64,000 nt of DNA from JBDTSW01 sp963758845 (GTDB lineage Bacteria > Actinomycetota > Thermoleophilia > Solirubrobacterales > 70-9), in NCBI GenBank assembly GCA_963758845.1, contig CAVWWX010000002.1, forward strand, positions 1,364,001 to 1,428,000, in the 5' to 3' direction. Below are positions 47,313 to 55,722 of this stretch, piece after piece. Made by a program: the position numbers and the translations under genes. Under the pieces are notes generated by a model. It saw only the letters and a program-made list of their open reading frames with translations, was not told where the DNA came from and did no database searches. The first letter of the stretch is position 1, and each line of letters begins with the position of its first letter.

Positions 47313-47338
47313 TGGTGCAGGATGCCACGAGTCGGGTC

Positions 47339-48349
47339 CTAGCCGCTTGACGCGACCTTCTCGGGCACCGGCGCGTGTCCGTTCTGGCGCTCCTCGATCA
47401 GCTCGATCTTGGTCAGCAGGTGCGCCGCCATCCGCAGCGAGGCGGCGTCGATCAGCCTGCCGTCGAGCGAGACGGCGCCCAACCCGTCGTCGGCGGCCTT
47501 CTCCATCGCCTCGATGATCCGCCGGGTCCGCGAGACCAGCCGGTCGTTGGGCGAGAACACGTCGTTGGCGAGCTCGATCTGGCTGGGGTGGATGCACCAC
47601 TTGCCCTCGAAGCCGAGGATCGTGGCGCGGCGAGCCGCGACCAGGTAGCCCTCGGGATCGCTGAAGTCGCCGAAAGGCCCGTCGATGGGGCGCAGCCCGT
47701 TGGCCCGGCAGGCGACGGCGATCCGCGCCAGCGCGTAGTGCCACTGGTCGCCCCAGTGCAGCTCGCGCTCGGAGCCCTCGTCGCCGGGATCGGTGATGAC
47801 GGCGTAGTTCGCGTCCGAGCCGCCGATCGAGGCGGTCTGGCTCTGCATCGACGCCGCGTAGTCGGCGACGCCGAAGATCAGCGCCTCCATCCGCTCCGGG
47901 CAGCTCGCCGCGATCTCGTCGAGGTTGAGCATCCCGGGCGCCGTCTCGATCAGGGCCGAGATCCCGATCTGCTTGGTGAGGCCCATGGCGTCCTCGATCT
48001 GGCTCAAGAGGGTCGCGACCAGGTGGATGTCCCCGCCGCAGCTTGCCTTCGGCACCAGGACCGTGTCGAGCCACTGACCGCTCTGCTCCACGACGTCGAC
48101 GATGTCGCGGTAGCAGTAGTGGGTGTCGAGCCCGTTGATGCGAAGGGTCACCGTGCAGTCGCTCCAGTCGAGCTCGCGCAGGGCGGCGATGACGTTCTCG
48201 CGAGCGGCCGGCTTGTCGTCCGGGGCGACGGCGTCCTCGAGGTCCAGCATGACGACGTCGGCTCCCAGGCCAGGGGCCTTCTCGAGCATCCGCGGGCTGG
48301 TCCCGGGCACGCAGAGCTCGCTCCGGTGCAGACGGACTGGGATCGGCAT
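47339..48349 (-). CDS. HpcH/HpaI aldolase, malyl-CoA lyase type
   Basis: The 336-aa product is a citE/malyl-CoA-lyase-family barrel: RSELCVPGTSPRMLEKAPGLGADVVMLDLEDAVAPDDK, LRINGLDTHY, LIETAPGMLNLDEIAA with the metal-binding Glu, LIFGVADYAASM with the second acidic ligand, and GKWCIHPSQIELAN near residue 245. Length and motifs fit L-malyl-CoA/beta-methylmalyl-CoA lyase better than citrate lyase beta. In the serine cycle it would split malyl-CoA to glyoxylate and acetyl-CoA. ATG at 48349 follows GAGGAGGAG. It precedes the kinase gene by 26 nt on the same strand. Confidence 0.82.
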   Translation of the reverse strand: MPIPVRLHRSELCVPGTSPRMLEKAPGLGADVVMLDLEDAVAPDDKPAARENVIAALRELDWSDCTVTLRINGLDTHYCYRDIVDVVEQSGQWLDTVLVPKASCGGDIHLVATLLSQIEDAMGLTKQIGISALIETAPGMLNLDEIAASCPERMEALIFGVADYAASMQSQTASIGGSDANYAVITDPGDEGSERELHWGDQWHYALARIAVACRANGLRPIDGPFGDFSDPEGYLVAARRATILGFEGKWCIHPSQIELANDVFSPNDRLVSRTRRIIEAMEKAADDGLGAVSLDGRLIDAASLRMAAHLLTKIELIEERQNGHAPVPEKVASSG

Positions 48350-48464
48350 TACTCCTCCTCGCTCGGCAGCTGGCGTTCGCGACAGTGAACCTGCTCGCCG
48401 GCTCCCGATCAAGCGGACTCGCCCGATCATTCATAGAGAAAAGCCTTTGAGTAGGGGTCTGGAC

Positions 48465-49239
48465 TTAGGCTAAGGACTCTTTGCCGTCGTCGGCTAGCTT
48501 GAGCCCTCGGATCACGTGCAGGTCGATCGACCCGGGCGCGAACACCTCGGTCGAGTAATGGACCGCCTGCCCGCCCGCGAGGTGCATCACCTCCACCAGC
48601 TCGAGCGCGGCGGCCAGGCGGGTCGCGTCCATCGCCTCGCCCAGCCGGCTCGAGGGCTCGACCAGCCGGGGCCGCACCTGCGTCTCGGCGAAGGCGATCG
48701 GGACGCCTCGGTCGATCAGCACGTCCAACACCATGCGTCCCGCGTCGAGCTCGTCCCGCAGCTCGTCCTGCGGCGGCAGCTCGACATCGGGATGGACGAC
48801 GTCGCGCATGTGGGCCGCGACCGCGCCGTCGGCGAGCAGCGTCCGCTGGATCAGCGTCGCCCTGGTGCCCCGGCGGATCCCGAGCGCCTCGGCGACGTAG
48901 CCCGGGGTGCGAGCCTGCTCGATCTGCAGGTTGCGCACCGTCGAGGTGCTTCCCCTGCCGCCGCGCGAGCGACGCGTAGGACTCGAGCACCTCGAGGCCC
49001 TCGCTGAAGGCGGCGCCCAGGGCGACGCGACCGACGAAGGTGCCGCTGCCCTGCCTGCGGAAGATCTCGCCGTTGCTCTCCAGGCGCTCGAGCGCCAGCC
49101 GCAGGGTCCCGCGCGAGACGCCCAGCGCCTCGGCCAGCTCCTTCTCGGGCGGAAGCCGGTCACCCTGGCGAGCGCGGCCCGGCGCAAGTCGCTCGCGCAG
49201 CGCCGTCTCCGTTGCGTCGACCAGGGAGGGCCGAGGCAT
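48465..49239 (-). CDS. GntR-family regulator with UTRA domain (one frameshift)
   Basis: The winged helix is at the N-terminus (GDRLPPEKELAEALGVSRGTLRLALERLESNGEIFRRQGSGTFV). A break near 48960 leads to a HutC-type UTRA ligand domain: LGIRRGTRATLIQRTLLADG, AHMRDVVHPDVELP, GVPIAFAETQVRPRL and LELVEVMHLAGGQAVHYSTEVFAPGSIDLHVIRG. About 258 aa. Its ATG at 49239 abuts the operator at 49241-49256, so it should repress itself and the divergent gmaS operon. A methylated amine or glutamyl amide is a likely ligand by context. Confidence 0.82.
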
Positions 49240-49271
49240 ATGTACCTTTTTGTCCAATCGCGGGCTATAGT
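49240..49271. promoter_or_regulatory. Shared operator and promoter of gntR and gmaS
   Basis: ATGTACCTTTTTGTCCA (49240-49256) is identical over 17 bp with 41966-41982 and is followed at the same 25-nt distance by TATAGT (49266-49271). It lies between the divergent gntR (start 49239) and gmaS (start 49350) genes. Confidence 0.7.
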
Positions 49272-49349
49272 AGGGCGGAGCTCGCCGCAGCGACCGACGG
49301 GAGCCTATTTGGGCCGGACACGATGACCGCACGAGCAAGGAGGCCGATA

Positions 49350-50802
49350 GTGGCAACAGGCGAGAGTCCGGCGGCTACAGGCGAGGTGCAGAGGGTGCTG
49401 GACGGCCCTCGGATCGAGCCGCCGCCGGCCACGCTCGAGGAGGCGCGCAACGCGCCCGGACGCGCCGCTCGGATCGAGGAGATCGCCGCCGAGATCGAGC
49501 GCGAGGGGATCGAGTACATCTTCTTCCAGCAGGTCTCCGTCAGCGGGCACATCAACGGCAAGGGGGTCGTGGCGAGCTACTTCCCGCAGGTGGCCGAGCG
49601 CGGCTACCAGCTTGTCTACGGCGCCACGGCGGACCTCTTCACCGACCGCGAGGACAACTACATCGGGTTCGGGCCCGAGGAGTCCGAGCTCGCGGCGATC
49701 GCCGACCTCGACACGTTCTGCCGCCTGCCGTGGGACCCGCGGGTGGCGCGCGTCTACTGCGACTGCTACGACACCGAGACCGGCGATCTGCTGGACGCCG
49801 ACCCGCGCCAGAACCTGAAGCGGATCGCGCACGACGTCGAGCAGGAGCTGGGCTACACGTTCCTGTGCGGCATCGAGCCCGAGATGATGTGGCTGAAGCT
49901 GGGCGAGCAGCGGCGAGGCGCCGGAGGGCGTCACCAAGCCCTACTGCTACCACATCAACCAGTTCGAGCAGCTGCGCCCGGTGATCCTCGACGTGGTCTC
50001 CCACGGCAAGGCGATGGGGCTCGACATGAGCTATGGCGACCACGAGGACGCCCCCGGCCAGCTCGAGCTCAACTTCCGGTTCGACCGGGCGGTGCGGACG
50101 GCGGACAACATCACCACCTACCGCCAGATCTGCACCGCGGTCGGGCGCGATCACGGGCTGCACGCGTCGTTCATGCCGAAGCCGTTCACCGGGGTATCGG
50201 CGAACGGGCACCACCATCACTTCACGCTCGTCGACGAGGAGGGCACGAACGTCTTCCACGATCCCGACGGGCCGGCGCAGCTGTCCGAGGTCGGGAAGCG
50301 CTTCATGGGCGGGATCCTCGATCACTTCGGGGCGCTGGTCTGCATCGGCTCGCCGACCGTGAACTCCTACAAGCGGATGTGGGACTTCGGCTTCTGGGCG
50401 CCGGTCTACCGCAACTACGGGTGGCAGAACCGCACCTGCACGGTCCGAGTGGCCAGCGGCGGCCGGTTCGAGTTCCGTGGCGTGGACTCGGCCTGCAACC
50501 CCTACCTGACCCAGGCGGCCCTGCTGACGGCCGGGCTGGACGGCATCCGCCGCGAGCTCGACCCCGGCGAGCCGCAGCAGGCCAACACCTACGACCTCTT
50601 GGCGGAGGGCACCGAGTTCGAGCGGGTCCCGGACCACCTCGGGGCGGCGCTCGAGGCGCTCGAGGCCGACGAGGTGGTTCGCAGCGCGCTGCCGGGCCGC
50701 CTCTACGAGGTGTTCCGCCACTACAAGCGCGACGAGTGGGAGCGCTACCTGGCGGCGGTCACCGACTGGGAGCGCGATGAGTACCTGGAGGTCCTCCCCT
50801 AG
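49350..50802 (+). CDS. gmaS: Gamma-glutamylmethylamide synthetase-like (GlnA type III) ligase (one frameshift)
   Basis: This glutamine-synthetase-fold protein of about 484 aa has EIEREGIEYIFFQQVSVSGHINGKG, GIEPEMMWLKLGE, then (one base removed at 49912-49913) EAPEGVTKPYCYHINQFEQ, LDMSYGDHEDAPGQLELNF (metal-binding Glu/His), HASFMPKPFTGVSANGHHHHFTL (ATP/metal) and NRTCTVRVASGGRFEFRGVDSACNPY. Together with mgsABC downstream this fits GMA synthetase, which joins methylamine to glutamate using ATP. The related rhizobial GlnT cannot be excluded. GTG at 49350 is chosen for AAGGAGG 6 nt upstream. First gene of the island operon. Confidence 0.82.
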
Positions 50803-50804
50803 AG

Positions 50805-51737
50805 ATGTGCGGGATCGCGGGGATCATCTACCGAAACGGTGACCCGGATCGCCAGGTAGGCCGTGATCTGACCCGGATGCTGCAGGCGATGAAGCACCGG
50901 GGGCCGGATTCCACCGGCTTCGCGCTCTATCGCGGCGAGCGGCGACTCGTTCGTGATGCACGTGAAGCTGAGCGAGCCCGGCGATACCGACCCCGACCTC
51001 GACCAGCGGGTGGAACGCCAGCGCGGCCAGGTCGAGGCCCGGATGCGCGCGGCGGGGGCCCGGATCGAGGAGGTCAAGGCCACCCCCCGCACGATGACCG
51101 CCGTGTTCGGCTTCGACGGCGACCTGAAGGCGATCGCCGACGCGGTCGAGCGGGTGCGCCACACCGAGGTGCTGTCGCTTGGGCGCTCGCTGGAGATCGT
51201 CAAGGACCTGGGCGACGCCGAGACGGTCTCCGAGGAGTACGGCCTTGGCGACTATGTCGGGACGCACGCGATCGGGCACGCCCGGATGGCGACCGAGTCC
51301 GACGTCGACATCGCCAACGCCCATCCCTACTGGGCGTACCCGTTCCCCGACGTCGCCGTCGTGCACAACGGGCAGCTGACGAACTTCCACGACTGGCGCC
51401 GGCGGTTGCAGCGCGCGGGCCACCGCTTCCAGTCCGAATGCGACTCGGAGATCATCGCCGTCTACCTCGCCGAGCGGATGAGCCGGGGGCCTGTCGCTTG
51501 ACGAGGCGATGCACCGCAGCCTGGACGGAGCTGGACGGGGTCTTCACCTACATCTGCGTGACCGAGGACTCGCTGGGCGTCGCCAAGGACTAGCTGGGCG
51601 CGAAGCCGCTGGTGCTCTACGAGGACGACGAGCTGGTGGCGCTCGCCTCCGAGGAGATCGCGATCCGCCAGGTGCTCGATCGCGAGATCACCACCCACGA
51701 TCCGTACGAGGGCGAGGTGCACGTATGGACAAGGTGA
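50805..51737 (+). CDS. mgsA: MgsA/GlxB-like glutaminase subunit (frameshifts and an in-frame TAG)
   Basis: The product starts MCGIAGIIYRNGD with the Cys2 nucleophile of class II glutamine amidotransferases, then LQAMKHRGPDSTGFALYRGE. Later it has DSFVMHVKLSEPGD, GTHAIGHARMATESDVDIANAHPYW, VVHNGQLTNFHDWRRRL and SECDSEIIAVYLAERM. Breaks at 50941-50942, in the G run near 51485-51489 and at 51523-51524 are run-length changes. A TAG codon at 51591-51593 interrupts AKD-stop-LGAKPLVLYEDDELVAL. Translation past it ends 13 bp inside mgsB. In N-methylglutamate synthase it hydrolyses the glutamyl amide and channels methylamine. Confidence 0.78.
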
Positions 51738-52516
51738 GCGAGGCGCCCGCCGTGCGGATGGACGAGCGCGGGCTCGTCGAGCTCGACGACTCGATCCCGA
51801 AGACGTCGAAGATCGAGGACGGGCGCGCCACGCTGGACGCCGCCGAGCTGACCCCCCGCAAGATCAACGCCGAGCTGCGCTGGCTGATCTACGAGCAGGG
51901 CATCACCGACGTGACCGTGCTCAACCCCAGCGCGCGGCACTCGCTCGGCGTCGCGATCCTGACCCGCTGCAAGCTCCGCTTCGAGGGCAGCCTGGGGTAC
52001 TTCGGGTGCGGGCTGATCGACGGCCCCGAGGTCGAGATCACCGGGCGCGTCGGCTGGTCGGTCGCCGAGAACATGATGTCCGGGGTGGTGGTGGTCGAGG
52101 GCAACGCCGGCTCCCTCGCCGGCGCCGCGCTGCGCGGCGGCGACCTCGTCGTCAAGTCCGACGTCGGCGCCCGCACCGGCATCGACCAGAAGGGCGGCAC
52201 GATCGTCGTCATGGGCAACGCGGCCTCGATGACCGGGTTCATGATGCAGCGCGGGCGCCAGATCATCTGCGGCGACGTCGGGCCGGGGCTCGGCGACTCG
52301 ATGTACGACGGCACGATCTACGTCGGGGGGAAGATCGCCTCGCTTGGGATCGACTGCGTCGAGGGCGAGTGGGACGACTCGGACACCGAGCTGGTCGAGC
52401 GCAAGTTCTCGATCTACGGCCTTGGCGATCCACCGGAGCTGCGCAAGTTCGTCTGCGGGAAGAAGCTCTACAACTACGACAGCCTCGAGCCGAGCGAGCG
52501 CAGGCTGGTCCTCTAG
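51725..52516 (+). CDS. mgsB: MgsB/GlxC-like GXGXG-domain subunit
   Basis: The 263-aa product resembles the C-terminal beta-helix (GXGXG) domain of glutamate synthase: ISVSEH-like features are absent, but VGWSVAENMMSGVVVVEGNAGSLAGAALRGG, GARTGIDQKGGTIVVMGNAASMTG and DGTIYVGGKIASLG give the repeated Gly ladder. As in N-methylglutamate synthase subunit B it would hold the other two subunits together. It is intact, with ATG at 51725 inside the end of mgsA. Confidence 0.85.
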   Translation: MDKVSEAPAVRMDERGLVELDDSIPKTSKIEDGRATLDAAELTPRKINAELRWLIYEQGITDVTVLNPSARHSLGVAILTRCKLRFEGSLGYFGCGLIDGPEVEITGRVGWSVAENMMSGVVVVEGNAGSLAGAALRGGDLVVKSDVGARTGIDQKGGTIVVMGNAASMTGFMMQRGRQIICGDVGPGLGDSMYDGTIYVGGKIASLGIDCVEGEWDDSDTELVERKFSIYGLGDPPELRKFVCGKKLYNYDSLEPSERRLVL

Positions 52517-52526
52517 GAGGCTCGTG

Positions 52527-53984
52527 ATGGCAAACGACAAGGCGCCCGACCAGCAGGCCCCGGCCCGGGAAGAGGTCCTCGGCCGCAGCCCGATCTTCAC
52601 CCCGGAGGTCATCAACGACATCCACATGAAGGCCGAGCTGGGCCGCTACCGGATGCGCGGCTTCTCGATGTTCAAGAAGCTCCCCGGCTGGGACGACCTG
52701 ATCTTCCTCCCGGGCACGCTCACGCGGTTCGTGATCGAGGGCTACCGCGAGAAGTGCGACACGAAGACGGTGCTCGGCAGCCGCTTCGCCAAGAAGCCGC
52801 TCGAGCTCGAGATCCCGGTCTACATCACCGGCATGAGCTTCGGCGCGCTGTCGCTCGAGGCGAAGATGGCGCTCGCCAAGGGCGCCTCGATGGCCGGCTC
52901 GGCCACGTGCTCGGGCGAGGGCGGGATGATCCCGCCCGAGCGGGACCTCTCGACCAAGTGGTACTACCAGGTGATCCAGAGCCGCTACGGCTTCAACCCG
53001 CACCACCTGATGCTGGCCGACGGGATCGAGTTCTTCATCGGCCAGGGCTGCAAGGTCGGCCTGGGCGGGCACCTGATGGGCCAGAAGGTGACCGAGCAGG
53101 TGGCCGAGATGCGCTCGCTGCCCGCCGGCATCGACCAGCGCTCGCCGGCGCGCCACCCAGACTGGCTGGGGCCCGACGACCTGTCGCTGAAGGTGCAGGA
53201 GACCCGCGAGGCCACCAACTACGAGGTCCCGATCCAGCTCAAGCTGGGCGCCGCCCGGGTCTACGACGACGTGCGGATGGCGGCCAAGTGCGGCCCCGAC
53301 ATCATCTATCTGGACGGCGCCGAGGGCGGCACCGGGGCCGGGCCCCACATCGCCGCCGAGGAGACCGGCATCCCGCTGCTGGCGGCGATCCCCGAGGCGC
53401 GCCGCGCGCTGGAGGACGTCGGCCTGGTCGACGAGGTCGATCTGGTGGTCGCGGGCGGGATCCGCAACGGCGGGGACATCGCCAAGTGCCTGGCGCTGGG
53501 CGCGGACGCGATCGCGATCGGCCACTCGGCGCTGATGGCGCTCAACTGCAACAAGGAGATCCCGGGGGTCACCGACTACGAGGGCACCGTCGGCGTCCCG
53601 GCCGGGCAGTGCTACCACTGCCACACCGGCCGCTGCCCGGTGGGGATCACGACCCAGGACCCGGAGCTGCGAAAGCGCCTACACGTCGACGAGGCGGCGA
53701 ACCGGGTCTTCAACTTCCTCCACACCCTCACGCTGGAGGTGCAGATGCTCGCCCGCGCCTGCGGCAAGACGAGCGTCCACAGCCTCGAGCCCGAGGACCT
53801 GGCAGCGCTGACCGTCGAGGCGTCGGCGATGGCGAAGGTGCCGCTGGCCGGGACCGACTACATCCCGGGGGTCACCGAGGAGCGGGCGCTGGGCGAGATC
53901 CGCACCCTGCTGGACCGTTACCTCGAGAACCCGGTCGACTTCCTGCCCGAGCCCGCCGCTGCCGCGACCGAGGAGGGCTCGTGA
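52527..53984 (+). CDS. mgsC: MgsC/GlxD-like FMN/iron-sulfur synthase subunit
   Basis: The 485-aa product is the synthase domain of the glutamate-synthase family. It has IPVYITGMSFGALSLEAKMALAKGASMAG, CSGEGGMIPPER, the FMN barrel region DIIYLDGAEGGTGAGPHIAAEETG, VVAGGIRNGGDIAKCLALGADAIAIG, and the [3Fe-4S] motif C-x2-C-x4-C (CYHCHTGRCPVG) near residue 360. In the N-methylglutamate pathway it transfers methylamine to 2-oxoglutarate with reducing power. Start ATG follows AGGAGG; stop overlaps the next GTG (GTGA). Confidence 0.88.
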   Translation: MANDKAPDQQAPAREEVLGRSPIFTPEVINDIHMKAELGRYRMRGFSMFKKLPGWDDLIFLPGTLTRFVIEGYREKCDTKTVLGSRFAKKPLELEIPVYITGMSFGALSLEAKMALAKGASMAGSATCSGEGGMIPPERDLSTKWYYQVIQSRYGFNPHHLMLADGIEFFIGQGCKVGLGGHLMGQKVTEQVAEMRSLPAGIDQRSPARHPDWLGPDDLSLKVQETREATNYEVPIQLKLGAARVYDDVRMAAKCGPDIIYLDGAEGGTGAGPHIAAEETGIPLLAAIPEARRALEDVGLVDEVDLVVAGGIRNGGDIAKCLALGADAIAIGHSALMALNCNKEIPGVTDYEGTVGVPAGQCYHCHTGRCPVGITTQDPELRKRLHVDEAANRVFNFLHTLTLEVQMLARACGKTSVHSLEPEDLAALTVEASAMAKVPLAGTDYIPGVTEERALGEIRTLLDRYLENPVDFLPEPAAAATEEGS

Positions 53985-54424
53985 CGGACGCCGACGGGCT
54001 CCGCGAGCCCGAGAAGGTCGTCTCGATCGACGCCGAGTACCTCTCGGGGGAGCGGTTCCCCTACCAGGAGGACTTCTCGCTGGTCGAGGACATCGACCTC
54101 GAGGCGGCCACGCCCGGGGCGGACCTGAACTGGCTCGAGGACGTCGAGCTGCTGGAGGAGGACGGGGTGCCGGCCGTCTTCGACCGCTACTCCAACTCGT
54201 TCCTGCGGATCTACTTCCCGATCCCGGAGGGCCGTGAGCACGAGATCGCCCGCAAGGTCCTGATCGCGCACCTGCAGGGCGGAAACTCCTACGGCACTCG
54301 CCTCAAGCGCGCGCACGCCAAGTTCCCCCAGCCCGAGCTCGGGCCCTGGGTCTCGGACTCGCCGGTCGTCGGCGAGGACTGGACGCCGTCGGTGCTCGAG
54401 GGCTGGGAGCCGCCCGAGCACTAG
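53981..54424 (+). CDS. Unknown acidic protein coupled to mgsC
   Basis: The 147-aa acidic protein begins EKVVSIDAEYLSGERFPYQEDF and has LNWLEDVELLEEDGVPAVFDRYSNSFLRIYFPIPEGREHEIARK, then GNSYGTRLKRAHAKFPQPELGPWV. I do not recognise the family. The GTG overlaps the mgsC stop by 4 nt, so stoichiometric co-translation with the synthase subunits is expected. It could be an extra subunit or an assembly factor. The frame is clean. Confidence 0.75.
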   Translation: MTDADGLREPEKVVSIDAEYLSGERFPYQEDFSLVEDIDLEAATPGADLNWLEDVELLEEDGVPAVFDRYSNSFLRIYFPIPEGREHEIARKVLIAHLQGGNSYGTRLKRAHAKFPQPELGPWVSDSPVVGEDWTPSVLEGWEPPEH

Positions 54425-54432
54425 ATGACTCG

Positions 54433-55722
54433 ATGACGGCCCTGCCCGACTCCGCCCGTCACCTCGTGATCGGGGCGGGCGTCCACGGGCTCTCGACCGC
54501 CTGGCACCTGGCGCAGGCCGGCGAGGAGGCGGTGGTGCTCGACAAGGCGGCTGTCGGCGCGGGCGCGTCCGGGATCGCGTGCGGGGTCATCCGCAACAAC
54601 TACTTCCAGCCCGCGATGCAGGAGCTGATGGCCGCCTGCGTCGAGATCTGGGAGTCCGACCCCGAGGCGCTTCACTACCACGGCTCCGGCTACGTCGCCC
54701 TCGGGCCTCGCGCCCAGGAGGCCGAGCTGGCCGAGGTGTTCGACCGCCAGCAGCGGATCGGTTACCCATCCGAGCTCTACACCGGCGAGGACGCCGTGCG
54801 CTCGCACATGCGCGAGCTCTACCCCGACTGGCGCGCGAAGGGCCTGACGGCGTGCCTGCACGAGCGGGCGGGCGGCTTCGCCTTCAACCGCGAGTCGATG
54901 CTGGGCCTGGCCGACAAGGCGCGAGCCGCCGGGGCGCGGATCCTCGAAGGGGTCGAGGTCACCGGCTTCCGGTTCGACGGCTCGGGGGCGGCGGTCGCGG
55001 TTGAGACGACGGCGGGGACGATCGAGGTCGAGCAGGTCGTGATCGCGGTGGGCCCGTGGATCGCGCGGCTGTGGAGCCTGCTCGAGCTTCCCGACCGGAT
55101 CGACGTGCGCCATCCCGACGGCGAGATCCAGCGCGGCGCCCCGATGTGGACCTACTGGTACCTCCAGGAGGGCGAGGTCGCTATGGCGCCGTCGACGCTC
55201 GATGCGGCCGGGGGCGTCGAGTCCCCCGTCCTTCACGTCGACGCCGAGGGCCCGCTGCACGACGACGACGGCGCGGTGGTCAGCGAGGGGGCCTGGGGCA
55301 TCTACGTCAAGCCCGACCGCGAGACGGTTCAGGGCGGGGCCCAGCCGTTGCGGCTGGGCCACGACATCGACCTGGACCCGTATCCGACCGGCACCGTCGA
55401 GCCCGGCTTCCCGGACCTGTGGTGCGCGGCGCTCTCGCACTGCCTCGAGCGGTTCGCCGGCTGCCGCCAAAGCTACGTGCAGGCCCGCTCCGGCGGGGCA
55501 GGCGCCTTCACGGCCGACAACTTCCCGGTCTTCGACCGGATGCGCGACAACGTCTACGTCGCCGCGGACTCGAACCACGGCTACAAGATGATCGCCGTCG
55601 GCCGCGAGATCGCCCGTGAGCTGCGGGGCGAGCACTCCACGCTGTTGCAGCCGTTCCGCTTCGAGCGGTTCGCCACGGGCGAGCTGCACCCCGTGTCGCA
55701 GAGCCCGTACCCGTGGAGCTAG
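54433..55722 (+). CDS. FAD-dependent amine oxidoreductase (DAO family), paralogue 1
   Basis: The 429-aa product has an N-terminal FAD motif HLVIGAGVHGLSTAWHLAQAG, LDKAAVGAGASGIACGVIRNNYF, GEIQRGAPMWTYWYLQEGE and a C-terminal NFPVFDRMRDNVYVAADSNHGYKMIAVG substrate/FAD segment. The DAO fold oxidises secondary or primary amines such as sarcosine, N-methylated amino acids or glycine. It ends SQSPYPWS, as does its neighbour. It sits 8 nt after the unknown 147-aa gene in the mgs operon, so an N-methylglutamate- or methylamine-linked substrate is likely. Confidence 0.85.
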   Translation: MTALPDSARHLVIGAGVHGLSTAWHLAQAGEEAVVLDKAAVGAGASGIACGVIRNNYFQPAMQELMAACVEIWESDPEALHYHGSGYVALGPRAQEAELAEVFDRQQRIGYPSELYTGEDAVRSHMRELYPDWRAKGLTACLHERAGGFAFNRESMLGLADKARAAGARILEGVEVTGFRFDGSGAAVAVETTAGTIEVEQVVIAVGPWIARLWSLLELPDRIDVRHPDGEIQRGAPMWTYWYLQEGEVAMAPSTLDAAGGVESPVLHVDAEGPLHDDDGAVVSEGAWGIYVKPDRETVQGGAQPLRLGHDIDLDPYPTGTVEPGFPDLWCAALSHCLERFAGCRQSYVQARSGGAGAFTADNFPVFDRMRDNVYVAADSNHGYKMIAVGREIARELRGEHSTLLQPFRFERFATGELHPVSQSPYPWS

